Notes under the pieces: generated by a model
The model's database searches: none
Told to the model about the DNA's origin: nothing
The model's input: only the letters and a program-made list of their open reading frames with translations
Translations under genes and position numbers: made by a program
Shown here: positions 1-12,975 of the stretch, piece by piece
Numbering within the stretch: the first letter of the stretch is position 1
Layout: each line of letters begins with the position of its first letter
Assembly (NCBI RefSeq): GCF_027596085.1
Contig: NC_072471.1
Coordinates: 9,879,094-9,943,093 of the forward strand
DNA from: Anoplopoma fimbria
Taxonomy: Eukaryota; Chordata; Actinopteri; Perciformes; Anoplopomatidae
DNA length: 64,000 nt
Direction of reading: 5' to 3'

Positions 1-343
1 TTTTGAGATACAAAAACAGGAAGAGGCGTAGCTGAAATGTATACACAGATAGAGGGCGACTAAAGTATTACAATTGAACTGATAGGCTGAATGTGTGTCT
101 GTGTGTATGTAACTTCAACATCCCTGGATATATAAAAAGAGGTTATTATTATTTTATTAGTCTGTGTGTAGGTTTTGCATGACAAAAATCCTGGAGTTGC
201 CATCTCTGTCTGTGATGGTTATAACTTCCTTCCTCAAACTACTAGTTCACATGTAAGCTGAATACATGATCAGATTTGAATTAAAACTGTGTGAACAATT
301 TGTCTAATTAACTCTGACATGACCAAGACAAGAAATAAACACA

Positions 344-790
344 ATACATTACATTCATTTAGCTGATGCTTTCATCCAGTAATAAGTTCATTCAACCATG
401 TGGGAACGTCCCCAAAATGTGCAGGGATCATGCAAGTCTTTCAACTTGAAAATTAATAAATATGCTGCCAGGTCAAGTGCTATATGTAGAGACAATGGAA
501 GTAGTGGAAGTCCTTTTTTTATTCTATGGGCCAATTTGCAGTCAGAACCGCTGAGTTTTCAGTCTGTGAAGGACGATGTGTAGAGTTTCTGATGTCAACA
601 GGGAGTTTGTTCCACCGTTGAAGAGCCAGGACAGCAAACAGTTTGGACTTAGTAGAGTGGTAGCCGGGCGCATGTCGTAGTGAAGGAGTAGAGAGACGCT
701 CTGGAGTAGCAGAGCGTTGTGGAGGAGCTGAGGTGTACGGTTTGAACACGTCTTAGAGTAGCCGTGTTTTGAATTGGATTCAAGCAGCCA
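344..790 (+). repeat. Teleost interspersed repeat (SINE-like)
   Basis: The left part (about 344-380) carries the motif cattcatttagctgatgctt followed by tcatccag, which resembles a SINE-associated motif frequent in fish genomes. The following 400 bp (for example gggagtttgttccaccgttg at 600 and gtgtacggtttgaacacgtc at about 732) I recognise from memory as part of a common teleost interspersed repeat. The short frames here (519-749 and 542-814, minus) are frames within this repeat, not genes. A search against a fish repeat library would name the family. Confidence 0.6.
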
Positions 791-3700
791 CCACATTGCA
801 AGGGAAAAGTGCAAAGAAAATTGTAAGGGTGGAGTGGAGGGAAGACAAGAGGGTGGAGGAGGTGGAGCAGAGGGGTTGGGGGAGCTGGGGTTGTCTAGAG
901 CAGAGAGTCAGACCCATCCATTTGTGCTGCGATGTGGTCTGGGGTCTCTCTGCTTTCATTAGGCAGCTCTGCTTCCTGCTCCAAGGATTATTGTTTTCTC
1001 TCTAAATACGACACTGAGGTCCTCGAACGACCATTAGACACACACACATCGTGAACACACACTATGAAACACGGACAAAAGGAGAGACAGTCAGACGCAC
1101 ATGTTAGACCCACAGTGCCCATTTCACAGCGACACACACACACACACACACAAAGGCCTTCACTGGTCATTACAGACGGACTGCTGGGTTTCTATGCAGA
1201 TTTATTGAAGCCAGGCTTAATGGCTTTACCAGTCGACCTCTTTTTACATGCATTTGTCTTTTTTCTGTCCTTCCTCCTTGATCTTTCCCTCTCTCTCTGG
1301 TCATCACTCTTTTCTCCCCCTCCTCTTGATTTCTGTCCTATTTCCTCTCTTCCTTTTCTATTCTTTTAAATCTTTCTGTCTTCTTTCTCGATTCTCCCAA
1401 TCAGTCTCTGCTCTGCTATTGTCACTCACTCTTGATCAATCTGCTTCCCCCTTTTCTCTCTGACTCTCTGTCGCACTCTTTCAGCTCCCACTTCACAATC
1501 ACTGCCTTGCTTTTCCATCTTCTACCAGTCTTTCTCTCCATCCTCTGTTGTCTATAATGGAAAGACAAGCCAGTAATGGTAACTCACAAAAACAAGCTCT
1601 ACTCCAACACTTTTCTTGTCTCTATCTTAAGCTGTTAAATCTTCACAATGGCAGCCATTCACGTTTTATTCCTTGGTTGTTCCTTCATGGACAGCCATAC
1701 AATCATTGAGACTATTACCAACACTTAACAAAGTTCAGACACCTTTAAATGTACTAATCCATACACTGTGATCAATGGCCAAATATTTAGAATTGTCTTG
1801 ACATCTGTGGTTTAGACTGAGGTGATAGTTTAGGCTTTGTAAAGCACAGAAAAAGTCAACAGGATGTGAATATTGTGCAGTGGAATGGCCAGAAAACTGT
1901 GTAACAGAAACTTCTTGTGTTAACTGAGTAGTTGGTCATCTTCTTTGTTACAACTTTCTTTTTAACAGACATTTTATTTTATGTCTTAATATTAATGTAT
2001 TCAAAGATGTGTATTAACGATCATTTTGGAGACTGTGGCTCCCTTAACCACAATAACATTAATTATTGACAGGTTGTATGATTGCTATATTATTCAGGTA
2101 CAATTTTCTTCACTACTCTGCCCCATCAAAAATTATATTAAAATGATATATTAGCAGGTGGCTTTATGATTTGCCCTACAATTATGATTGGGTCACCATG
2201 AATGTGCAAGTCTTAGGATAGCAAGGTTTTCTATAGGATAGTAAAACAATTTCAACATTATTGAAAATGTAGTATTTCTATTTTTTATATTGTATTTTAT
2301 TGTTTTTTTGTCAAAAATATTTTTTTGCAGGAAAATCTGTTTTTGTTTGACAGCCTGTAAGTCAAAGCCAAGCCAAATTGGGTCATTGGCTACATACCTT
2401 GCAGCTTAGTTTAGCTCAAGATGAACCACTGATACTCCTGATTTCTATCTTTGGATCAGCTGTTTTTCAAAGCGCCTCAGGCTTCCTCTTGTCTCGCCTG
2501 TAGATTCTTTTTTTACCTTTTTATTTCCTATACAAACTTAACACTGTGTATCAGTTTTTTTTTATTTTCAGAATGGCCCACTGGGAGGTTACACCTTTAC
2601 ACAGTCAATGTTGGAGTCTGTTTCTGCTGTTTATTTCTGCAGCCATTATTGTTTACTAGTCCAGCCTGGTGTTGTTACTCCTAGAGGGCCAGTTTACAGT
2701 TTAATTCTTTTTTTATATGCTCAATAATCTCTTGTTCTCTATGAAGTCGTTCCACTGTAGTTAGCACACTTACAAGCCCACCTCTAGCTGTATCTTAACT
2801 GGCATTAATAAGTGAATGTTGGAGAATTTAATTCATCGATTTAAGTTCCCAGACTTTAATTAAGGGCCGGGGCGGGAGATGTACACTTCCCTTACTTGCC
2901 AATTACTACAAGTGCTCATGAGCAAGGCCCTGGATGGTGGTTTAATCATCTGTCCCCTCCTAACTAACTGCTCCCAGAGGCCAAACTTAGAACTATGAAT
3001 ATGTTCCTACAGTCGTTTTAGCTGACGGAATGAGGTACCAAATGAAATTACCAAGTTATGTTCTATTGCCCACACTTACACCGTATTTTTCTTCAGCTGC
3101 TAATGCTAAAGGAGTGCAGTATTTTTTAGTCCTCCAGGAGCAGTTTCATGTTCAAGTCCTCAAGCTCTATTCCCACTGCGGCTCGTTAGCCTGCATTTTA
3201 AGCTGAGCTGCCTGGACTACAGCTGTTACAAACTACAACAGAGCACACACCCTCATTCACACACATACGGTCACATGGCTCAGGCACATTTAGGCTTGGC
3301 GCGGTCGGGCGGCCAATTTATAAAGCAGACTGCATACAGTGTAAGCTTGTAAGAGTCTAATGGTTTGAATAGAGACAGGAAGAGAGACAGGGATTATAAT
3401 AGCCAACATAGGCCTATTGTACTTTATCCCTTTGCTCTTATTCATAATGGGTTTTCTATAGCCCTGCTCAGGGCTCCTGTGGTCTGGAGCCTTTTTAAAC
3501 CTCCTGATCGTATCTTTACTGGTGCAACTTGGTGCTATTGCTGAGGAATATTAGGTCAAGCTTTGCCCTCCAGACTTTTCCTGTGTCCCTCATCCTCTCC
3601 TTCCCCTATGTCTTCCTGCTGCTTTTGTTTAAGTAAGAGTCTGTCATAAAGGTTTTTCTTTTTTTCCCCAGAAACGGACCACCTTTTCACCTCAGTTTCT

Positions 3701-4722
3701 GTTTTCTTACCCTCCACATTTCCAATCAAGCACTGCTGCTCTGTCACTTGCACTATTTTCCTTTACCTTTTACTTGTTAATGTTCAGCCAATCATTAAGT
3801 TATTGGGGAACATTTAGGAATATTTAAAAGCTATTAAGCAATTCACTGTCATACAAATATTTTTTATACTAAAGTTGGTTAAGACTGGATGAAATAGGTA
3901 ACAGATCTTGGGTTTTTTTGTGCAAGTATTTAAAAAATGATGGAAATTGGGCCTATGGATGGGGTCGGTCACAGTTCAGGACTTTTACATTTTCACGTAG
4001 TGGCTCGTAGTACACCCAAAACTGAAAAGTTATTTGTTTTTCCCTTACCTAATTTTTCAAATAAATGTCATAATATATAAAAAAATATTCATTATAGTCA
4101 TTTCATTAAGGTAAAAAGGTGAAGGTGAAACCATTAGAGCTCATTGCTACATTTGTGATCCAACATTAACAACATTATTTGTGCAGCCTCTGGTTACATT
4201 TTTTTGTGGAAGTGGTACAGTGGGCCTCACTAAGCAGCCCTGGTCTATGGAGACAAGGGATTGGGAACTCATGATTCATAGAACAGCATTTCCCCTCAAT
4301 CAGTCAAAACAAGGTGAAGTTTACTGTTCAACACGCACTGGCATAAAATGACAGAGACAGTTTCCTGATAAAAAACAGACCTCTGGCCTCAGAATCGTCT
4401 GTAAATGGAACAAAACTGCAGTCAAGTAACTTTGAGAGATGTGTGTCTGTAACAGGATGGGCTTATGAACTCCAGTTAGATCATATATTTGTACACTCTC
4501 TCGTTCTCTACCGCTACCCGTTTGTCGCCCTCTCTCTCTCTCTCTCTCTCTGTTAATCTCTCCGACTCTATCTCTCTCTGCTGAGTTATGGTTTCTTTAG
4601 AAAACATTAGCATTCCTCTGCAAAGAGGTTCAAGCCCTGCAACGTGTGTTAAGGGGTCAGTGTGTACGCACACACACAATACCCTCATCCTCATTTTTAA
4701 GCTGATAACCTGTACATGCAAG

Positions 4723-4849
<127 letters not shown>

Positions 4850-5143
4850 ATCTCCATGACCCCTGATAAGGCAGATAATGATCCATCACGATAATGGAGC
4901 TTTAATGGCTGCAGTAAGAATCTTCTTTAACAAACCCTCTTTCTCTCACTTTGACTTACACACACACACATATGTCTTATCCCTTCCCTCGGTCTATCTC
5001 TCTGCTTCCCACAATCCTCTCTGTCACTCACTAAATCAGAACTTGAGCTTGCAACATACACTTAAGCGTCATGCCATGCACTCACACACACACCTATCAT
5101 GTTGAACACCCAAACCACTGACACCTACACTAATGCATCTGCT

Positions 5144-5144
<1 letters not shown>

Positions 5145-5220
<76 letters not shown>
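5145..5220 (+). repeat. (CA)n microsatellite, ~76 bp
   Basis: Uninterrupted CA array about 300 bp downstream of the TG array at 4725, so the two form an inverted pair. Confidence 0.97.
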
Positions 5221-5223
<3 letters not shown>

Positions 5224-5837
5224 CTTACCACAAACCCTAAGAATTAAACACACACACACACTCTTACAGAAGTCCTGAATCTGGCACACTGCCCACATTA
5301 TTTCATCTACATTTCTCTCTTACCACACGCACTGTGATTGCATGAGACATGATCCGTTGGAGCCACAACATCCAAAGGTATACCTCATAACTGGACACTT
5401 TATCACGCAACGCTGTTTATATTTAATTTCTTCTGGTCATAAATGATCTAGGGAGTAAATGAAGCAAGAGATGAAGTTTATTGCTTAGCAACGTGGCAAC
5501 AGGAATTAAATTATGATTACTTTCAGAGAAAAACTATGATTATTTTTTCAGGTTTTGGCTGTTATTCATATCAGTTATGAGAACAATTTCCCCACCGGGT
5601 TTAATTGTAGTGATTTAAGTATGTGGAGACTCTGTTAGACGCAGCTTTGGAATAAAGTCTATTAGGGCGAGCAGTCAGCCAGGTTTTAAACATGTCCTCA
5701 GTTTAACCACATTAACTAACAAAACCTTTTAAGGAGCTTTAGACAGATCTGCTTCTTCTCGTGGTCCAACCACTGACTGCACACATGCAGATTTCAGGTA
5801 TATTCACCTTTGATTTCACGAACAAATAACTAGTTTG

Positions 5838-6200
5838 GATCAGTTGTTCTCAACCAGTGGGTCGGGACCTTTCCGCTGGGCACATAGTGAATGAGATGGG
5901 TCGGAAGATGAATAATGGGGAAAATGAAAAAGTTTCAAATAGTTTCCACTTTTTCTTACTTATCTCCATTTTGGTTTGGATACTTTTTCAAAAGAATTAT
6001 TGCAAAAGAAGATATTCAAATGAAATTGTATGTTTCATGGGAAAATGTATTTTTGGTGGAGCTGCTCAAAGCTTGTAGATATATTCAATCTGTGAGAAGG
6101 GAACACAAGAAGACACTGGTTCATTATAAGTGGTCGCAAACTAAAACCACTGATTTACTGGTATTATGCCTAAAAAATGGTTGACTGGTCGTGTTTCTAA
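5838..6200 (+). mobile_element. hAT-like transposon fragment
   Basis: The segment opens with tcagttgttctcaaccagtg followed by ggtcgggacc, close to the end of vertebrate hAT elements that I recall as starting CAGTGGTTCTCAACC and leading into a gggtcgcgacc block. No matching right end is visible downstream, so it is a truncated or solo-end copy. The two short overlapping frames inside (5857-6078 and 5915-6184) have no recognisable transposase motif. Family assignment is from memory. Confidence 0.5.
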
Positions 6201-7630
6201 AAACTGTGTCTTACAGTGTTGCTTTGTTTAGAGATCTTAGCATTAAATTGAGTGAGTAAAATATCATCTGAACCAGCAGTACCTTAAACAAAAAGTAAAA
6301 AAAGATATACCTAGGAGGTAAAACACTTAGATTTGTATTAAAACCTCAAAGCTAGTTCCACTGAATGCTGACGTGAACAATGGTATAGCACAATGTTAAT
6401 CAGTACTTTTTTGTAATACTGTAGTACTAAAAGGACACAAGCAGCAATCCAGTTTAACGCCAACATCCCTTATTGATTGATTCCCTCATTAAAACTGCAC
6501 CGATCACAAATTTTTAACTGTGAGTTATGGATAATGCAGACGCTGCTGCAACTGATCTGTCTTTCATATTTTGTATCTTCAATGTATATGATCACGTTTT
6601 ATGCATATGGCAGTATCGGCACTGTGTTTGACCCATTTAATCTTAATTGTTAATGCCTTTTTCAAACCGTCTCTCTCTGGTGTAGGTCAAGGCTGTGTGA
6701 GTCAGAGAGCAGAAGACAGCAGACACATACTAAACCATTTATCTCTTCTCAATCGTTTTACGATCTAATCTTTACTGCCGTGTTTTTCTGGGGAATTGCA
6801 ACTAAAACGCAAGGTCATTAAGTTGAATTATATGCAAACACACATGAGGATACTGGCCAGAGGATGTTTAGGCATTATAGATAGGGAAAGTAAGTTATTG
6901 CAACCCTACACAGTTGCACAGAGGAAGGGCAAAGTGGTCGAGCCTCATTGCTTCTCTCACATAGCTTCATACTCAGCTTCACCTCCTCTTTAACTCACTC
7001 ACTGTTCACTTCTCCCTTAATGTTCTCCTCTGTCTTCACTCTCCTCCTGTCTTTACAAAATAGTATTTGCAAATACTTCCCAGGACTGATGATTGTTTAT
7101 CCGGCTTCATGTCAGCGTACAGGGAGTAACACAGATGTCAGCACATTACGGACTACATGTTAAATAATCATTTAAATATTCAATAAATAAAGCTGTTTTA
7201 TTGCAAGAAACGTTAGTAGGTATGATTGTGTATGTATTGTTTACATTGTGTTTTATTGACATGACCAAATTGATCAATCAGCGTATAACATATTGTCATG
7301 TATTTAAAGCGATATCCCACAGTTTAGTATCGCACCATCTAGTTGGGGGGGATGTTTAAGAGGCTGACTTTGAAAAAGAATGATCAAAGTCGATGTAGCA
7401 GATCCAAAAATAATGTAAAACATAATATATGGATACGGTACTATATTCATATGTGATTTATTAGGCACATTTTCATTAATCATTAAAAGTATAATTACTT
7501 ACAGCAGTTTTACACATAAATAAAGCCACCGTAATAAAAGATACCACGGAGATTTGCTGGCTAAGAGATGAGAGCGGAGGGAAGAGGTTAAGACTTAACG
7601 AGGAGATATTTTGCCAATATCTGACCCAGG

Positions 7631-7633
<3 letters not shown>

Positions 7634-7701
<68 letters not shown>
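7634..7701 (+). repeat. (CA)n microsatellite, ~68 bp
   Basis: Uninterrupted CA array in the erc1 intron. A shorter imperfect TG tract lies 220 bp downstream at about 7920-7952. Confidence 0.97.
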
Positions 7702-7705
<4 letters not shown>

Positions 7706-8105
7706 TGTGGGCTTGTGTTACATGACTGTTTGAGCTTTGCTCTTATTGATACAGATGTATTGGTCATTAAGTCTGTTAGGTTTGACGTCTCAGCTCGGCT
7801 GCAGCCAAAGAAAATAACATCAGCACTCTCTCACAGAAATGTTCCACTCTGCATGGTCAGAAAGAACTACATTGTGGTGTTTTCAGATTACAGTCTGATA
7901 TGCGTGGTGTGTGGGGGGGTTTGTGTGTGTGTGTGCGTGTGTGTGTGTGTGTTGCCTTAAACAAGCTCCCTCCCCTCTCATCCACAGGGCTACGAGGAGA
8001 GTTTGTCTTTCTGCCTGTGTTTGTGTGCTTGACTGATATTGGATTTAAAAAGTTGGGTGTTTTTTTATGTCCGTTTTGCTAAAGGAACAACATGGGACAT
8101 GGATT

Positions 8106-8681
8106 TAAAGGAACAGTTCTACATTTTAGGAAATACGCTTATTTTGCTTTCTGCCCGGAGAAAATGAATACCTCACTGATGTTTGTTTTCATATTTGTTC
8201 ATTAAATATGAAGCTGCAGTCAGTTGCCAGTTAGCGTAGCTTAGCATAAAGCTGGAAATAAGAGGAAACAGCTAGCCTGGCTCTGTACAAAGGTAACAAA
8301 ATTCACCTACCGGCACCTTGACAGCTCACTAGTTTACACATATATCACATGTTTTTTTAAACTGTGCAAAAAGCAACGTGTGTGTCACAAAAATGTGATG
8401 TTTTATAGAGAGTAAGCGTAACTTATGTGCCAGACCAAGAAGCAGTCCGGCACCTAACCCCCGTTTTTAAACAAAGGAGATATAACCGTTCATTTGTGAC
8501 CTTTAACACAGTAGGCAGAGTTTGTAAACTTAAGAGAGAGCTAGGCTATATGTTTTTCTCTCTTTATGCTAAGCTAATCTAACCAGTTTCTTGCTCCAGC
8601 TTCAGAGTGGCTTCTATCCTCTCATCCATCTCGTTGCTTGGCTAAAAAGCATATTTCCCTAAATGACAAACAATTCCTTTA
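8106..8681. mobile_element. MITE-like element with ~28 bp TIRs
   Basis: The left end (8106-8134, taaaggaacagttctacatt...) is an inverted repeat of the right end (8653-8681, ...gacaaacaattccttta), with a few mismatches. The interior contains the phrase agcttagcataaagctgg and its partner tttatgctaagctaatct, a common percomorph repeat family that I recognise from memory. There is no coding capacity, so it would need an autonomous partner. Related copies are at 54729-55052 and, degraded, at about 50150-50365. It ends 88 bp before the terminal erc1 exon. Confidence 0.75.
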
Positions 8682-8769
8682 CATGGCATGTTGGATGTAT
8701 TGCATGACGTTGGTTTAAAAAAATATCTAAAATCCCTTGCCTTTCTCTCTGTGTCTTATTCTTTCTCAG

Positions 8770-8907
8770 TTGGAGGCGGAGTTAGCGCTGTGCGAGAGGG
8801 AAGGGGCGGAGCTCCAGGAGTACGCCAATCAGGTCCTGCAGCAGATCGCCGAGCGATGCCCCGACATTTTGGAACAAGTGGTCAACGCCCTCGAGGACAG
8901 CTGCTGA
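8770..8907 (+). CDS. erc1: ERC1 (ELKS/RAB6IP2) terminal coding exon
   Basis: Forty-five codons plus TGA, reading LEAELALCEREGAELQEYAN at the start and CPDILEQVVNALEDSC at the end. The 3' part matches the highly conserved C-terminus of ERC/ELKS proteins (known ending ...CPDILEQVVNALEESS). ERC proteins are long coiled-coil scaffolds that bind Rab6, RIM and liprins at the presynaptic active zone and at cortical docking sites. This last helix lies in the FIP-RBD-like segment used by the Rab-binding C-terminal isoform. The exon starts right after a pyrimidine-rich acceptor (tctttctcag, AG at 8768-8769) in phase 0, the same boundary as I recall for mammalian ERC1. ERC1 is preferred over ERC2 because FBXL14 is the next gene, as in human. 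Only this exon is in the window. The overlapping longer frame at 8688-8966 is a shadow in another frame. Confidence 0.9.
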   Translation: MEAELALCEREGAELQEYANQVLQQIAERCPDILEQVVNALEDSC

Positions 8908-10785
8908 CACACGACGAGTGCACATACACACTGACAGAAACACAAATAAGCTTATACATACATTAATTAAAGCACGCAGAGTCCGAAAGCAAGCAAACAC
9001 ACACAGGACCATTAGAAGTCGCCAGCAAACGCCCATGATCCCTTCCTACACAACTTAAATCACAGGATGAGGACTTCCTCACTCATCTCATTTTTGGAAA
9101 AAACACGTCATTACTGAAAAATATTCTTCCAATGTGTCTTTAGTCTCTATCATTTTTAAAACACAGTGCCAGCTGAGGGAAATATCGTCAATTTTTCAGT
9201 TCACAGTGCATTGTTGGCATGCTAGTTTTTGAGACGTCAAACAAGTATTTTCCTAACTACTTCGAAACAGAAGAAGCCTTCACTGCTCTCGCCATCTGTG
9301 ACACTTTGCAGCGGCCATCTTGTGTCCTTTAAGGCAATCAGCAGACTTGTTAACGTGACTTGATGTGTATCGTCTGGGGGAAATAATTTGAAGAAAAAGG
9401 GTGAATGTGGGTCGAGCTTGCCAGGTTGTTTCTGATGCCAGACTTACACGCTGTTACCACATTGTTATTTGATTGGTTCAGACTCAAAAATGTGTTTATT
9501 TCAGCTGCCTTTGATTCTTTACATCATTTGCTGCTATCTTTTTAACCTTTAGTTTCTTTTTTCATTTTGTCCTGATGAAACGTCCCAACTTGCAGATTCT
9601 TTCAGCAGTAACCTCTAGATAGTTGTGTATATTGTAAAGAGAGAAATTTAATTAACAGCTTTTGTCAGGGGATCGTAATACTTTTGTCTATTTTTTTCCC
9701 ATTATTAATGAATGGCACACCACATTAAATCTCGCAATACTCCCTTTATTAAAACACACCAGTGTAGAGGTTTAGTGTTTCTTTTTAACCTAAGAAAGTT
9801 CAGTTATGGTGTCCATGCTGAAATTAGATTGTGTTCAGACAATCCCTCACTTACCTTTTTCAGACAATCCTTATAGAGTAACTCTGATTTAATTTCCCCT
9901 TCTTGAAGCATCTTTTTTCATGGGAGGTGGGGAATATTAAATAATTTCTATATATTTTTTTTTTTGCTTTTGGTAATATATATATATATATAAAAAACAC
10001 TTGTTTAATTGAAAATATTGTCATGTATGGGTTTTTTTTGTGATTAACAAGTAACCGCAGATTTGTTCTGTCAGCAGGAGTGTTTTTGGGAACCTATATT
10101 GCACCTACATGAGGCTCTGTGTCCGTCGGGAACACTTCATCAGAATCAGTTTCTCGTTCTTGTAGTTTACAGTGGAAATGACACTCTGATGCATGTTTCC
10201 CACAGCGCTGACAGCATTAGCATGATTTCAACGCTAACAGCACCAAGCACTAGAGGTTCCAATGTTTTCAACTTCAATCAAAAGTTCCTCTAACTGTTTT
10301 GGGTTTTTTTGTCTTATACTGTAGTGAGTGCTGAAACCGTGACTGGCCACATGCAACTGTTTAGTGCTGCTCCGTTAAAAGAAATACCTGGTGGAGACAA
10401 AGCCTAAAGATGGGGATTTACACTGCACTCAAATCAGATTTTACACCATCATAAGGCTTTCTGTGTATTAAAAAAGCCCAAATGGATGTAAATGAGGAGT
10501 TTTGTTCCATAATATCACATGTTTGGTTTGAGGTGTAAGTACCTCACATGTTACAAGTTTGAAATTGCTCACGACTCCAATGATCATTGCTAGATTGTGT
10601 GATGTTTGACAAAGTGTCTTATTTTGGAATGAAACTCCATCAGATACGAGCTTGTGTTGTAAATCCAGTATTATGTTGTCTGTTTTATACTGATAATGTT
10701 TTAGAACGGTGATGACTGGGACTCACCGTGACCTTGTTGTGAATTGAAAATGAAGACAATGGAATAAAATATGGATTTATCTTAA
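8908..10785 (+). other. erc1: erc1 3' UTR
   Basis: Sequence from the TGA to just past the first strong poly(A) signal, about 1.9 kb. It is AT-rich with T-runs (about 9952-9965) and a short AT tract (about 9977-9992), and has no long microsatellite, unlike the DNA on both sides. This is consistent with a constrained 3' UTR. The boundaries are inferred from the stop codon and the poly(A) signal only. Confidence 0.65.
10763..10768 (+). terminator. Poly(A) signal of erc1
   Basis: Canonical AATAAA in ggaataaaatatgg, followed 30-50 bp later by a GT/T-rich stretch (ggattctgtctgtgatttga). This is a plausible cleavage and downstream element for the erc1 transcript. Confidence 0.6.
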
Positions 10786-11392
10786 TTTCATTTTGGAAGG
10801 ATTCTGTCTGTGATTTGATCTACAGTATCTCCGTTAAAGGTTTCACAGGTGAGACCCGGCAAGTTACAAGCACTTTAACCAAAAGATGATTTTTTTCCTT
10901 TCTCATATTGTTTCTTGTTTGAAGGATTTTTAGAGACTGGAAGAAGGCACAAAACAACAAAAATAAGGCACAAAAAATAAACTGAAATATTCTCTCTCAT
11001 CCCTTTAATTGTCTTGTGACCCCTTCGATTAATCCTCACTCACACCTTCACTCAATGTGAGAGAGGCCAGGTCTAATTTGTTGTGTTTTTTGTCTTTTGA
11101 CATGAGTAAAAATGATAAAGACAGAGTTTAGCTTAACATCTTTCCTTTTGTTTAATTCCCTTCCTTTTTTCTGACCTCTTCTTCCCCTCCTTTCCTTTTG
11201 TCTCCCTCGCTCTTTCTCTCTATCTCCCTCTTAACTGTGCTTCTTATCTTGTCACCAGTGGTTTATTTTCTTATCCGCCCACAATAATGACATTGTTCCA
11301 TAGCCCAGGCCTCATCCTGTTCCACTTCTTTACACACACACACACACACACACCAGACACACACCCCAAGCCATACCATTACTATTGTCTTA

Positions 11393-11725
11393 AAGGAATA
11401 GCTCCGATTTTTTTCCAGTGGGGTTGCAAGAAGTACTTATCCAAAATCGGTGTATTAATCACAGAAGTTGGCGGTTAACAAACACTTACTTTGAAGAAAA
11501 AGAAAAGGAGTACCTGAACAGGAGAAAAAGCCATGTACTCCTGTAGACTGGTGGCACCGGCTGAAACACATTTTAGCCCTTTTTGTTCCCCATCAGAGAG
11601 GGCTGTCTGACAGCAAGATAAAGCGGTTACAAATGCTAAATATATGGTACACTTAAACTGTTATTGATTCCTATTTTTTAAGGTGGGCCTCTCTTTTAGG
11701 TGGCTAAAATATGCGTTATAGAGGT
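11393..11725 (+). repeat. Interspersed repeat, AAAGGAATAG-type end
   Basis: Begins taaaggaatagctccgattt. It contains gtacttatccaaaatcggtg and blocks resembling 'mid-element' phrases (catgtactcctgtagactgg) of a repeat I recall from many teleost genomes. No clear right TIR was found, so the 3' limit is approximate. The frame at 11287-11478 overlaps its left end and is not a gene. Confidence 0.5.
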
Positions 11726-12896
11726 GAATGTAGTGAACGACACAGGAAAAACACACACACTTCCTTAATGTTTGCATCTTGCATATTATGGCAGCTCAGA
11801 GTAATGCGTTCATTCAACTAGAAAATCTGGTTTAACAGACCTACCCAGCTCGATTGACCTTGAACCTTGACCTTGACCCGACCTTTTGACTTAAAGAATT
11901 TTCAAACAGAGTGGAAACATCATCCTTTTTCACATAATAAAATACTTCAGAGTCGACTCCCCGACAGTCTGTTAACGTAACATATGTTTACCTTCACATA
12001 TGGCAACGCTTGGTTCAGTGTGTCCGTACCTGGGTTTGCTTCGAAGGATCCGTTCTGCTTTCTCCATCTACTGTCCTAATAAAAGCCAGTGGAGGGAGAC
12101 AGAAGGGACGGATGCAGCGAGAAGAAGGAGGAGGAAGAGTTACGCGTTTATGACTGCCTGATTTATGTGATGGAGAAAGAGAGAGAGGGAGGGAGAGATA
12201 GGTAGGAAAGAGTGGAGACACAACCCACTGAGCACCAGACATCATTTCATCTTCTTGTCTCAGCTGTAACTCAGAGCTCAGTCTTGTTTCAGATCAAAAA
12301 TTTGTGCAAAATATTACATACTTAAACATCATAACAGTGTGCCAGAGAAAGACATATTGATAATACATTTTCTCAAAACAGACAAAAATCTCCTTGATTT
12401 TTGAATGTATCGTAGATGGACACTGCTGTCGCACAATGTGTTATGTAAAAGAAATGGAGGCGCTACAAATTATTACTGTGAAACAAATAGTGGATGGTGA
12501 TGAAACTGCTCTAGGAACACAAAATAAAAACACTAATAAATGTAATATTAAATATTTGGAAAGGCACTTTTACCAAGTTTTGTTTGACTGAGTTCCTGTC
12601 TTTTTTCTTCTCTTTTTTAATTTTGTTTGTATATAATATGTTATGAAACATGCTACTTTAATGAAACCTGTGCTTTCAACAAGTATCAATGTCTCCAACG
12701 TGTCTATTATTACTGCTTTACACTTATACAATGAATATGAAGTACATAGATTGTTTCATAGTAGCTGAAGAAAAGTTTTAAACTATGAAAATGAATATAC
12801 AATACTAACTGTTTACTATTAGTATTTACAGAAGTGGGACACAGTACAAGTTTCAATACTTGGGCTATTGTTCTGTAAGATAGTACATAGTAATAA

Positions 12897-12975
12897 TATA
12901 TAATAATAGGAATAATGGATTAAACACTTAATTTAGTCAATTAAGTGTTTAAGCCATTATTCCTATTATTATATA
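12897..12975. repeat. Near-perfect 37 bp inverted repeat (hairpin)
   Basis: The left arm 12897-12933 and right arm 12939-12975 are complementary at 36 of 37 positions around a 5-base loop (tagtc, 12934-12938). The single mismatch is in ggatt versus aagcc. The sequence is AT-rich (arms run from tatataataatagg to cacttaatt). Weaker symmetry continues a little outside the arms. It could be a fold-back element, a cruciform-forming site or a hairpin RNA source; nothing in the sequence decides. Confidence 0.9.

Noticed and set aside
519..814. Minus-strand frames of 76 and 90 residues
   Set aside because: They lie in a dispersed fish repeat and lack any recognised domain.
1255..1470. Leu/Ser/Phe-rich frames resembling membrane proteins (1064-1463; also 28824-29120 and 40073-40331)
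   Set aside because: They are translations of CT- or GA-rich low-complexity tracts, which give hydrophobic-looking sequence by composition alone.
8688..9036. 92-residue + frame and 84-residue minus frame over the erc1 exon
   Set aside because: The correct erc1 frame starts at the splice acceptor at 8770; these are shadows in other frames.
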